Below, one piece after another: positions 33,761 to 42,051 of a stretch of 64,000 bases of DNA. The stretch is from Hymenobacter armeniacus (GTDB taxonomy: Bacteria > Bacteroidota > Bacteroidia > Cytophagales > Hymenobacteraceae), in contig NZ_JACXAC010000001.1 in assembly GCF_014699055.1 (NCBI RefSeq), forward strand, positions 682,001 to 746,000. Direction: 5' to 3'. How positions within the stretch are numbered: position 1 is the stretch's first letter; each line of letters starts with the position of its first letter. Made by a program: the position numbers and the translations under genes. A model generated the notes under the pieces. It searched no databases, was not told where the DNA came from, and worked only from the letters and a program-made list of their open reading frames with translations.

Positions 33761-35461
33761 GTGTCGAGTTCTTCCCGTATTGCCGTTTTGTTGCGCGTGG
33801 TGCTGCTGCCCCTGGGGCTGATTGGGGCCACAGTGGCCGGCCTGGGCAGCTATTTTGAGGCCAACGACGACATGGCGCTGGCCTGGCTATTTTCCGGGGT
33901 CATTGCGGCAAAGCCGGTGGCGTCGGTGCCGCTGTATTTTCACGGGTATGGGCACCTGCTGGCGGCGGCATATGCTGCGCTGCCTGCGCTCCCGTGGTTT
34001 GGCTTGCTGCTTGGATTGGGGCTGAGCGTGGCCACGGTGCTGGTGTTCGCCGTGCTCGACCACGTGCTGCGGGCGCGGTGGCGTGGCGTGGCCGGGGTGG
34101 GGGCGTTGGTGCTGTTTTTCGGGCTGGCCTGGCTGGAGCATTGGCTGTGGTTCAGCTACGTGCGGGTGGGGCTGCTGCTGGCCGGTGCGGGGGTGCTGTT
34201 TGCAGCCCAGCGGCCCGGGCGACGCGGCACCCTGGCCGTGGGGCTAGCGGTGCTGCTGGCGGCCTGGCTGATGCGGCCCAGCCTGGCCGTGATGGGGTTT
34301 GGAGCGGCCCTGCCCGCGGCGTGGTGGCTGGCCGGCAGCTGGCGCCGTGCCGCCCCCGTGTTGCTAGGCGGAGCCAGCATACTGGCGCTGGCCACGGCCG
34401 TAGCCGCCTTCCTGCAAACGCCTGAGCAAGCCCACACCCAGGCCCGCGACCGGTATTTCGCCCGCATTCTCGACTTCGACCAGCTGCAGCCGCGGCCCCG
34501 CTACACGGCCGACAGCCTCGGCACGTCCGCGGTCAGCCTGTGGCTGATGGGCGACTCCACCCTCGTCAACGAAGCCCTGTGCCAGCGGGCCTACCGCTTC
34601 GATGCCCGTAGCTTCTACGGCCGCGAGGTGCCGGCCAAGCTGCGCCTGCGCGCCGGCTTGCTGGTGCGCGACTATTTCCCCGTGCTGTTGGTCCTGGCGG
34701 CTACTGCACTGGCCGTGTGGCGCCAGCGGAAACGGCCTGTTGCGGTGGATTTCTGGCTGGTGCAGGCCGCTTATGTGGGGGCGCTGGTTTTCCTGGCCGG
34801 CGTGCTCAAGCTGCCGCCGCGGCTGGAGCTGCCCCTGCTCGATTTCTGGCTGCTGGCCAATTTGGTGTATGTGCTGCGGCCGGCCGCGGCCGGTAGCCGC
34901 GGCATGCCCGGCCCAGTGGCCGCCGAACGCACCTTTCCGCTTTGGCAGTTGCGGGGCGCAGCCTTGCTGGCTTGCGGCGCGGTGGCGCTCTACGGCGTCA
35001 AGACCTGGCACCGCCACCAGGTGCTGAGCGCCGAGCGCCGTCGTCACGAAGCCGCTCTGAGCGTGCTGCGGCACCGGGGCGCCGGGGCCGTGCGCATCGT
35101 GGCGGGCCCCAACGACTTCCTCAAAAGCCTCTCACCGTTTCGCGCCTACTCGGTGGGGCCGGGCCCCGTGCTGCTGCTCAGCGGCTGGCCCTCGCACGAT
35201 GCCTCCCAGGCCCGCTTGCGCCGCGCCCTCAGCGGCACCGCCGACCAAACCGAATGCCTGCGCCGGCTGGCTCGCCTGCCCACCTACAGCGCGCCGCCCC
35301 GGGCCCTGTGGGTGCTCACGCCCGAAACCGCGCGCTGGCTCGCCCGGCGGTTCCGCTTCGATGGCGCCCCAATGCTGCTCTACCCCGAGGGCTCACCATT
35401 GGCCAACGACACGGCGCTGGCGGCGCGCGTCTACCACATTCAACCGTGGCCAGAACATTGA
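33761..35461 (+). CDS. Polytopic membrane protein, unknown, possibly glycan-related
   Basis: A 566-residue protein starting at GTG 33761, the first usable start codon in this frame after the upstream stop. It begins with SSSSRIAVLLRVVLLPLGLIGATVAG and has about nine helices (LLLGLGLSVATVLVFAVL, ILALATAVAAFL, VLLVLAATALAVW and others), then a C-terminal tail of about 150 residues. No family was recognised. Its place next to a glycosyltransferase and a flippase suggests a glycan assembly or envelope role, but this is inference from context only. The start codon is uncertain. Confidence 0.55.
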   Translation: MSSSSRIAVLLRVVLLPLGLIGATVAGLGSYFEANDDMALAWLFSGVIAAKPVASVPLYFHGYGHLLAAAYAALPALPWFGLLLGLGLSVATVLVFAVLDHVLRARWRGVAGVGALVLFFGLAWLEHWLWFSYVRVGLLLAGAGVLFAAQRPGRRGTLAVGLAVLLAAWLMRPSLAVMGFGAALPAAWWLAGSWRRAAPVLLGGASILALATAVAAFLQTPEQAHTQARDRYFARILDFDQLQPRPRYTADSLGTSAVSLWLMGDSTLVNEALCQRAYRFDARSFYGREVPAKLRLRAGLLVRDYFPVLLVLAATALAVWRQRKRPVAVDFWLVQAAYVGALVFLAGVLKLPPRLELPLLDFWLLANLVYVLRPAAAGSRGMPGPVAAERTFPLWQLRGAALLACGAVALYGVKTWHRHQVLSAERRRHEAALSVLRHRGAGAVRIVAGPNDFLKSLSPFRAYSVGPGPVLLLSGWPSHDASQARLRRALSGTADQTECLRRLARLPTYSAPPRALWVLTPETARWLARRFRFDGAPMLLYPEGSPLANDTALAARVYHIQPWPEH

Positions 35462-35604
35462 TTTTTGGTTTGCAAAGGCTGGTTTGAGCCTTTTTTGCGG
35501 CCCTAATGCCATAATCTTATACCCGGCCCCCTACGGTTGGGGCAGACCTTTGTTGCGCGAAAAGCGTTTCTTTCACCACCCCCTCACGTTTTTCGCCTTT
35601 TCTT

Positions 35605-36585
35605 ATGCAAACCTCCATTTCGATAACCCGCGGCGAAGTCCTTCAGCAGATGGAAGGCTACCTCAAGGAAAACATGAGCACCTTCCTCAAAAGCGTGGAA
35701 GACAGCTGGCAGCCCGCCGACTACCTGCCCGACTCGCGCCGCGACACGTTTTTTGACGAGGTGAAGGAGCTGCGCGAAAAAGCCAGCGGCCTGAGCTACG
35801 ACCTGCTGGCCGTGCTCATCGGCGACACCATCACCGAGGAAGCCCTGCCCAACTACGAGGCCTGGTTCCACGAGCTCGACAACATCAACCGCGACCGTAA
35901 CAACGGCTGGGCCGAGTGGATTCGGGGCTGGACGGCCGAGGAAAACCGCCACGGCGACCTCCTGAACCGCTATTTGTACCTGAGTGGCCGCGTCAACATG
36001 CGCGAGTTCGAGGTGAGCACCCAATACCTCATCAACGATGCCTTCGACCTGGGCACGGCCAACGACCCCTACCGCGCCTTCGTGTACACGAGCTACCAGG
36101 AGCAGGCCACCAACATCTCGCACCGCCGCGTGGGCCAGCTGGCCCGCAAGGCCGGCGACGACCAGCTCTCCAAAATCTGCGGCATGATTGCCGGCGACGA
36201 AACCCGCCACGCCCGCGTGTACAAGGCTTTTGTGAGCAAGATTTTCGAATTGGACCCCTCCGAAATGATGCTGGCCTTCGAGGACATGATGCGCAAGAAA
36301 ATTGTGATGCCGGCCCACTACATGCGCGAAATGGGCGTGGAGATGGGCAAAACCTTCGGCCACTTCACCGACGCCGCCCAGCGCCTGGGCGTGTACACCA
36401 GCGCCGACTATACCGACATCCTCGACTCGCTCATCACGGATTGGAAGATTGAGCACATCGGCGGCCTGACCGGCGAAGCCGAAAAGGCCCGCGACTACAT
36501 CATGGCCCTGCCCAACCGCCTGCGCCGCGTGGCCGACCGAATGCCCGTGCCCAAGCTGGAATACAAGTTTAAGTGGATTGATTAG
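35605..36585 (+). CDS. Acyl-[acyl-carrier-protein] desaturase
   Basis: A soluble, plant-type stearoyl-ACP desaturase homologue of 326 residues. The di-iron ligands are in two (D/E)ExxHxx motifs: WTAEENRHGDLLNRY in the first helix pair and GDETRHARVYKAF in the second. Both occur with the correct spacing in a four-helix bundle. It introduces a double bond into an acyl-ACP during fatty acid synthesis. The neighbouring terminator-like hairpin after the stop marks a single-gene unit. Confidence 0.93.
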   Translation: MQTSISITRGEVLQQMEGYLKENMSTFLKSVEDSWQPADYLPDSRRDTFFDEVKELREKASGLSYDLLAVLIGDTITEEALPNYEAWFHELDNINRDRNNGWAEWIRGWTAEENRHGDLLNRYLYLSGRVNMREFEVSTQYLINDAFDLGTANDPYRAFVYTSYQEQATNISHRRVGQLARKAGDDQLSKICGMIAGDETRHARVYKAFVSKIFELDPSEMMLAFEDMMRKKIVMPAHYMREMGVEMGKTFGHFTDAAQRLGVYTSADYTDILDSLITDWKIEHIGGLTGEAEKARDYIMALPNRLRRVADRMPVPKLEYKFKWID

Positions 36586-36613
36586 GGCCTGCTTTATGTT
36601 GGGTGCTACCCCT

Positions 36614-36650
36614 GCGCCCCACCTGGTTCTGCCGGGTGGGGCGCTTTATT
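36614..36650 (+). terminator. Terminator after the desaturase gene
   Basis: Arms GCGCCCCACC and GGTGGGGCGC form a stem with an 11-base loop, followed by TTTATT. It lies 28 bases after the stop. Confidence 0.65.
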
Positions 36651-36830
36651 ATGCGCTTCCGGCATATACAAATCAGGGAAATGTCAAGAGTGACCTTGGT
36701 TGCCCCGCAGCCTTGTGGTAGGCAATGCTAAATTCAATCTGTTGGAGCTGCGCAACGGTGTTTTCGAGTTAATCACGGATTTAACACAATGGCAGCTTCA
36801 TGCCGAAATCCGAAAGCACGCACCTACCCG

Positions 36831-36838
36831 TAACTTGC
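36831..36838 (+). promoter_or_regulatory. Possible -7 box TAACTTGC at the kinase start
   Basis: TAACTTGC ends five bases before the ATG at 36843. A -7 box at this distance would place the transcription start at or near the start codon, i.e. a leaderless or nearly leaderless mRNA. No -33 TTG was identified with confidence. Confidence 0.35.
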
Positions 36839-36842
36839 CCGT

Positions 36843-39800
36843 ATGAATGCGTGGCGGTTATTCATTGCTTATGTGGGGGTGTTGCTGCCTCTGCTGGGCC
36901 GCGCCCAGCCGGCCCCCGCCAACGGCTGGCAGCCCGACGCAGGCTTGGGCGGCTTGATGCTGCGCACGCTGGTGTCCACCGCCGAAGGCCTGCTGTGGGT
37001 GGGCACCGACGACGGCGTGTACCGCTACGATGGCACGCGCCTCGTGGCCCTCAACGCATTGCGGCGGGATGGAGCAGTGCTACCTGCCGTGCCGTGCAAC
37101 CACCTGTTGCCGTTGCCCCAGGGCCAGCTGTGGCTGGGCACCGAAGCCGGCCTCTACCGCTTCGGCCCCACGGGCCGCCTGGAACCGCTGCCGCTGCCGG
37201 CGCCCGATGGCAGCAGCCACGCCATAGAAGCCGTGGTGCTGGCCCCCGGCGGCCGGCAAGTATGGGTGGCGCAGGCCCATAGCGGCCTGCGGGCCTACAC
37301 CCTCGCGGGCCAGCCCATTGGTCCTTTGGTAAAAAATAGTGACGAACTGCAGGAGACGTGGCCCGCGCCGGATGGCAGTTTGTGGCTGGTCAGCCATGGC
37401 GTTACCCGGCAGCTAAGCGCCGGGGGGCAGGAACTGGGTAGATGGCACACGGCCCCGCAGGCGTGCCTGCGCCCCGCATACGACCCCCGGGGGCAGCCCT
37501 GGCTGCTCAGCACCGCCGCCGCGTACCGCGCCGGGCCCGGCGGCCGGCTCGACGAGCAGAGCCGCTGGGATGAGAGCCCGCCCGAACAGGGTGCGGCGAT
37601 GGTGCGCAATGCCGCCGGGCCCACCGTGCTGCTGCAGCGGCAGGTGCTACAGCTCGAGTGGACCCCCGGGCCCGCGCCGCGGCTGCGGGCGCGGTTTGCC
37701 CTGCCGCTGCCGTTCCGGCCGCCCGCCGCGTGGCGCGGCCAACTGCAACCCGACCACGCCGGCCACTGGTGGGTGTTTGATATGGGCACCCACGGGTGTT
37801 GGCAATGGGCGGCGGCGGCGGCTTTTATTCATGCCCTGCCCGGGCCCGACGGCGCCCCCTACAGCGTACGGGCCAGCGTGCGCCTGCCCGATGGCCGCCT
37901 GCTGGTGAGCAGCTACGGCAAAGGTATTCTGACCCAGGCGGCGGACTCGCCGCTGGCGCCGTTGCGGCGCTGGAAGACGGCCACCCTGCCCGCCGGCAAC
38001 GCGCCCGTGCTAATGGGCCTCGTGCCGGCCCCGCTCGGGCCCGGGGGCAGTTGGCTAGCCGCTGGGGTGTTTCCGCTGCTTCAGTTCAACCTGCGCACCG
38101 GGGCATTCAACCGCCTGCCCATGGCCGGCCAGCCGCAGCTAGAGCCCGGCGTGCGGGCCCTGGTGCGCGACGCGGCCACGCACCGGGTGTGGGCTGGCAC
38201 CCCGCTGGGGTTATTGTATTACGATGCGGCCTCTCGGGCCTACCGGCCCTATCGGGCGCCCGGCCAACCTGCCACGGCCCCCCCGCCGCTGGCCGGGCGC
38301 CTCATCGAGGCCGTGTGTCCGGATGGGCAGGGCCACCTCTGGCTGGCTACGCCCGAAGGCGTGGAGCGCCTGACGCTGGCCACGGGCCACCGGGAATCCT
38401 TTGGCCCCCAGGCGCCCGCCGCCCGCCGCGTGGCCGTGGACGGAGCCCGCTGCCTGTATCTGGCCCCCGATGGCCGGCTGTGGGTGGGCACCCATGCCCA
38501 TGGCTTGGCCGTAATTGACCCGGACGGCCGGGGGCGCATGGCCCTGTCGCAACACCAAGGGCTGCCCAATGCCCCGGTGGTCACCATCACGCCTAGCGCA
38601 GGAGGATACTTGTGGTTGGGTACCTACCAAGGACTGGTGCGCTACCAGCCCGCCAGCGGCCGGCTGGCCGTTTTTACTACGGCCCACGGGCTGGCCTCCA
38701 ACGAATGCAACAGCCAGGCGGCATCCGTCGACCCCCGCGACGGCTCCCTGCTGGTGGGGGGCGTGGCCGGGCTGCACCGCGTGTACCCCGACCGGGTGCC
38801 CGGCACCTCGGCCGTGCCGCCGCGCCTGCTGCTCACTGGCTACACCACCCTGGCCACCGCGGCCGAAGCCAGCCGCCCCTACTACTTGCTGGCCGCCGAC
38901 TCCTTGCCCGCGTTGCAGCTGGGCCCGGGCCTGCCGCTGGTCGATTTGCAACTGGCCCTGACCAACAGCCTCGACCCCGGCCAGGCCCGCTATGCTTACC
39001 GGTTGCGCGGCTGGCTGGCCGACCGCTGGCTGGGCCTGGGCACCACGCCGCAGCTGCGCCTGCAAGGGCTGCCCCCGGGCAACTACACCGTCGAAATCCG
39101 GGCCGAGAGCGGCCAGGGCGTCCGGGCCGCCAACATACTGCGCCTGCCCCTGACCGTGACGGCCGAGTGGTGGAACCGCCCCCTCACCTGGGTGCTGGCC
39201 GCCGTGGCCGCCAGCGCGGCCGTGTATGGCTGGCAGCGGGCCCGCCTGCGCCAGCTGCGCCGCGAAAACGACCTCCGGGCCCGGCTGGCGGCCGACCTGC
39301 ACGACGAAGTGGGTTCGCTGCTCACCCGCGTGACCATGCAGGCGGAGCTGCTGCACGCCCTCGAACAAGGCCCGCCCGCCCGCCTCGCCACGCTGGTGGA
39401 GGACAGCCGCGCCGCCGCCAGCACCGTGCGGGACATCATCTGGAGCGTGGATGCCGGGGTTGACACCCTGGCCGCGCTGGTCGACCGCATGCGCGACCAC
39501 CTCGACGCCACGGCCCGCGCCACCGGGCGCGAGCTGCTGCTCGACGAGAACCTCCCTACGGGGCCGGAGCAGCCGCTGCCGCCCACGCTGCGGCAGCACA
39601 CCTACCTCATCTTCAAAGAAGCGGTGACCAATGCCCTGAAATATTCGGAACCGGGCACGCCCATCCGGGTCAGCCTGGGCTGCACGCCGCTGCTGGAGCT
39701 CCGCATCCGCAGCACGGGCGCGGGAACGGGCGCCCCGGGCCGGGCCGGGCAGGGCCTGCGCAACATGCGCCACCGCGCCGCCCTGCTGCGCGCCGAGCTG

Positions 39801-39854
39801 ACCGTAGGCCCCGTGCCCGGCGGCTGGCAGGTGCGGCTGCGGCAGCGGCCGTAG
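36843..39854 (+). CDS. Reg_prop-type hybrid sensor histidine kinase (ligand-sensor propeller)
   Basis: A 1003-residue membrane kinase. The signal/anchor is near residues 3-22. The extracytoplasmic domain (about 25-690) consists of Reg_prop units: GLLWVGTDDGVYRYDGTRL, GQLWLGTEAGLYRFGPTGR, LWVGTHAHGLAVIDPDGRG and YLWLGTYQGLVRYQPASGR. A Y_Y_Y-like beta-sandwich (GLPPGNYTVEIRAESGQG) precedes the membrane helix near 775-795. The cytoplasmic part has the HisKA_3 motif RLAADLHDEVGSLLTRVTMQ (phospho-His820) and the ATPase motifs (KEAVTNALKYSEPG, GLRNMRHRA). It lacks the AraC regulator domain found in many members. It is a two-component sensor likely responding to a glycan or related ligand. Confidence 0.9.
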   Translation: MNAWRLFIAYVGVLLPLLGRAQPAPANGWQPDAGLGGLMLRTLVSTAEGLLWVGTDDGVYRYDGTRLVALNALRRDGAVLPAVPCNHLLPLPQGQLWLGTEAGLYRFGPTGRLEPLPLPAPDGSSHAIEAVVLAPGGRQVWVAQAHSGLRAYTLAGQPIGPLVKNSDELQETWPAPDGSLWLVSHGVTRQLSAGGQELGRWHTAPQACLRPAYDPRGQPWLLSTAAAYRAGPGGRLDEQSRWDESPPEQGAAMVRNAAGPTVLLQRQVLQLEWTPGPAPRLRARFALPLPFRPPAAWRGQLQPDHAGHWWVFDMGTHGCWQWAAAAAFIHALPGPDGAPYSVRASVRLPDGRLLVSSYGKGILTQAADSPLAPLRRWKTATLPAGNAPVLMGLVPAPLGPGGSWLAAGVFPLLQFNLRTGAFNRLPMAGQPQLEPGVRALVRDAATHRVWAGTPLGLLYYDAASRAYRPYRAPGQPATAPPPLAGRLIEAVCPDGQGHLWLATPEGVERLTLATGHRESFGPQAPAARRVAVDGARCLYLAPDGRLWVGTHAHGLAVIDPDGRGRMALSQHQGLPNAPVVTITPSAGGYLWLGTYQGLVRYQPASGRLAVFTTAHGLASNECNSQAASVDPRDGSLLVGGVAGLHRVYPDRVPGTSAVPPRLLLTGYTTLATAAEASRPYYLLAADSLPALQLGPGLPLVDLQLALTNSLDPGQARYAYRLRGWLADRWLGLGTTPQLRLQGLPPGNYTVEIRAESGQGVRAANILRLPLTVTAEWWNRPLTWVLAAVAASAAVYGWQRARLRQLRRENDLRARLAADLHDEVGSLLTRVTMQAELLHALEQGPPARLATLVEDSRAAASTVRDIIWSVDAGVDTLAALVDRMRDHLDATARATGRELLLDENLPTGPEQPLPPTLRQHTYLIFKEAVTNALKYSEPGTPIRVSLGCTPLLELRIRSTGAGTGAPGRAGQGLRNMRHRAALLRAELTVGPVPGGWQVRLRQRP

Positions 39855-39880
39855 GGGCGGCGTGCCCTGTATAAGCCGGA

Positions 39881-39990
39881 ACGTCATGTCGAGCACAGCC
39901 GAGACATCTCGCGTGCAGCAGTAGCCCAATCGTTCAAATAGCTTGGTTACCGCCCCGCGCGCGATGCTTTAACTACGCTCAGCATGACGT
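39881..39990. repeat. Imperfect palindromic repeat, GTCATGCTGAGC family
   Basis: The left arm 39881-39916 (ACGTCATGTCGAGCACAGCC ... CATCTCGCGTGC) and the right arm ending at 39990 (GCTCAGCATGACGT) are imperfect reverse complements. It lies between convergent kinase and regulator genes. The consensus of the arms (GTCATGCTGAGC..AGC..AAGCATCTCGCG) is shared with the element at 3286. Confidence 0.65.
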
Positions 39991-40012
39991 GCGGGCTTGC
40001 AACGGGCTGTTT

Positions 40013-40660
40013 CTATAAATCGCCCTTGGCGGCGCGGCTGAGCAGCTCGCCGCGCGAATTCACCCGCAGCTTCTCGTAGAGGCGCTTCACGTAGGTGTGC
40101 ACCGTGTCGGGCGAGAGGCTGAGGCGGGCGGCCACCTGCTTCTCGCTGAGGCCTTCCACCAGCCCTTGCAGCACCTGCTGCTCGCGCCCCGAGAGCAAGC
40201 CGGGCTGCTGGCTGGGAGCGGGCTGGAAGTGCTGCAGGGCCTTGCGGGCCACAGAAGGGGAGAGGGCCGCCCCGCCGTTGAGCACGTCGAGAATGGACTG
40301 CTTGTACTGGGGCAGGCTGGTGGCGTTTTTGATGACGTAGCCCGTGGCCCCGGCCCGCAGCGCCTGGAAGATGCGCGCGGGGTCGTCGTGCATGGTTTGG
40401 AGCACGATGTCGGTGGCGGGCAGGCGCTTTTTGAGCGCGGGCAGGGCCTGGAGGCCGCTTTGGCCGGGCAGGCTCACGTCGAGCAGAATGACGCGGGGCG
40501 GCAAGCTCACGTCGAGCTCGGCCCAGAGGGCTTCCATCGAATCGACCACGATGGGGCAGGTGAATTCGGGCTGGTAGCACAGGTATTCGCGCAGCAACTC
40601 GCGCACGCGGGCATCGTCTTCCACGATGGCCAGGCTGATGGGAAAGGCGGAGGCAGTCAT
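40013..40660 (-). CDS. NarL/LuxR-type response regulator
   Basis: A 215-residue DNA-binding regulator. The receiver domain has Asp61 in VILLDVSLPG as the phospho-acceptor, Asp15/Asp16 in IVEDDARVRE, and the conserved Thr/Lys in LQTMHD and GYVIKNATS. The C-terminal LuxR helix-turn-helix (about residues 150-212) is SGREQQVLQGLVEGLSEKQVAARLSLSPDTVHTYVKRLYEKLRVNS. It lies next to the Reg_prop kinase on the opposite strand (convergent, 158 bases apart), so a functional pair is likely. A dyad shared with a downstream intergenic region lies just upstream of its start. Confidence 0.92.
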   Translation of the reverse strand: MTASAFPISLAIVEDDARVRELLREYLCYQPEFTCPIVVDSMEALWAELDVSLPPRVILLDVSLPGQSGLQALPALKKRLPATDIVLQTMHDDPARIFQALRAGATGYVIKNATSLPQYKQSILDVLNGGAALSPSVARKALQHFQPAPSQQPGLLSGREQQVLQGLVEGLSEKQVAARLSLSPDTVHTYVKRLYEKLRVNSRGELLSRAAKGDL

Positions 40661-40701
40661 AAGCCCCGCAAAGGTGCGGCCCGATAGGTTTTCTGCCCGG
40701 C

Positions 40702-40727
40702 CGGCCGTGTCCCCTGATTAGGGTACG
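40702..40727. promoter_or_regulatory. Imperfect dyad sharing 16 bases with the palindrome at 42052
   Basis: CGGCCGTGTCCCCTGA at 40702-40717 is identical to 42063-42078 and is followed by TTAGGGTACGGC, giving an imperfect inverted repeat. It lies about 40 bases upstream of the regulator gene start on the minus strand and about 185 bases upstream of the first paralogue on the plus strand, in the right place for an operator. No binding evidence exists; this is an inference from recurrence and symmetry. Confidence 0.45.
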
Positions 40728-40911
40728 GCGCTGGTGCGCGGCCCACCCGGCCCGGCCCAAACCTTTGCTGCTGCCGGCCCGGCCCCTTTCGCCCGGGGCC
40801 GGCCTGCCCGCAGCTGCCCTCCCAGGATGACGCCGACGACCTTTCCAAACGCAGGTGGCGACCGCCGAAAAGCCCACAGAGTAGGCACCGTATCTACAGT
40901 TCTTTTTACTT

Positions 40912-41430
40912 ATGAGTCTGAAGTTCAACCTCAGTACGTTCACCAGCCTATTCCCCGACGCCACGGTCAGCAGCGACCACGTGATGTACGAGGTCGAAGA
41001 CTCCAACTATCGGGTGTACAACCCCAGTCTGAGCGGCACCACGCTCACCATTAAAGTGGACCACATCCGCGGGGGCGCCACCGACGACCACGCCGTGCTC
41101 ACCCTCGCCTTCGACGGCGGCACGGCCAGGCTGACCAACCTGCAGGCCTCCTGGACCACCGGCAACGACGGCTACCAAATCCCCGACGTGGTGGTGAAAG
41201 TGGTGGACGACACCGCCGAGCTGCTCGGGGCCATCGGGGCCATCGAAACGGCCGGCATCTCCGAGGAGGCGGCCCAGGTGGCTGTGGCGGCGTTCGACGG
41301 CTTTTGCAAGCTCTTCAACAAGCTCTCGCCCCTCATCGTGGGGCTGAGCGACGACGGCGGCCGGTTTTATACGATGGCCGTGGTGTGTCACACCGTGAAC
41401 CGCGCGTGCAGCAGCATGAGTGTCAATTAA
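40912..41430 (+). CDS. DHIRG-motif protein, first of two tandem paralogues, unknown function
   Basis: A 172-residue, cysteine-poor, soluble-looking protein with no signal peptide or membrane segment. It carries the segment KVDHIRGGATDDHAVLTLAF near residues 48-67, which matches KIDHIRGDSLDDHIILICGF in the next gene. Both are followed by a beta strand ending in Q-A-S. The C-terminal half is helix-like (DDTAELLGAIGAIETAG, FCKLFNKLSPLIVGLS). No known family was recognised. It is likely co-transcribed with the next gene (26-base gap). Confidence 0.75.
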   Translation: MSLKFNLSTFTSLFPDATVSSDHVMYEVEDSNYRVYNPSLSGTTLTIKVDHIRGGATDDHAVLTLAFDGGTARLTNLQASWTTGNDGYQIPDVVVKVVDDTAELLGAIGAIETAGISEEAAQVAVAAFDGFCKLFNKLSPLIVGLSDDGGRFYTMAVVCHTVNRACSSMSVN

Positions 41431-41456
41431 TTCTTCCCCCGTTGTTTTTTATTCCC

Positions 41457-42002
41457 ATGGCTCTCAGCTTCAACCCCACCACCTACGCCCAGCAGTTGGA
41501 CGCGCAAAGCGGCATCACCCTCAAGAACACTGACAACGGCCAGAGCGGCTGGCTGCCCAAAGACTCGACCAGCCCGAGCACCAACAACCTGGTGCTGGAG
41601 TACGTGTACCAAAAGGACAGCAACGACGACAAAACCAACTACCGCACCTGGTACCCGGAAACCTCGCTCATGAAGGACGGCGCGGGGCTAATCGTGTCGG
41701 CGAAAATCGACCACATCCGCGGCGATTCGCTCGACGACCACATCATCCTGATTTGCGGCTTCAACGCCGCCGCCGAGCTGGTGGTGGCGCAAGCGTCGGT
41801 CCAGATTACCAAGGACTCGAAGTATAACCAGACTGTGCCGCCCCAAACCCTGGCCATGGCCCGCAACGACCCCGGCAACATCGACAACCTGGTGTACGAC
41901 TTGCTGCACGCGGTGGACTTCCACGACTACGGCCGCAACACCATCGACACGGCCGTGAAATACAGCATCATCGCTATTCGCAAATCGGTGACGAAAGCCT
42001 GA
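41457..42002 (+). CDS. DHIRG-motif protein, second tandem paralogue, unknown function
   Basis: A 181-residue protein without signal peptide or membrane segment. The N-terminal half is extended (LEYVYQKDSNDDKTNYRTW); the shared motif KIDHIRGDSLDDHIILICGF lies near residues 82-101; and the C-terminal half is helical, with DLLHAVDFHDYGRNTIDTAV. It is related to the upstream gene mainly through that motif and a similar strand order, with low identity elsewhere. The start at 41457 was preferred because upstream in-frame sequence overlaps the previous gene. A perfect 54-nt palindrome lies 50 bases downstream. Confidence 0.75.
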   Translation: MALSFNPTTYAQQLDAQSGITLKNTDNGQSGWLPKDSTSPSTNNLVLEYVYQKDSNDDKTNYRTWYPETSLMKDGAGLIVSAKIDHIRGDSLDDHIILICGFNAAAELVVAQASVQITKDSKYNQTVPPQTLAMARNDPGNIDNLVYDLLHAVDFHDYGRNTIDTAVKYSIIAIRKSVTKA

Positions 42003-42051
42003 GCCCGCCCGGAGCCGGCCCCCGGCAGCGGGAGGGCCCCCGGGAGCAGGC

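Noticed and set aside
38211..39929. Open frame of 572 codons on the minus strand
   Set aside because: Antisense to the Reg_prop kinase; no domain or start context.
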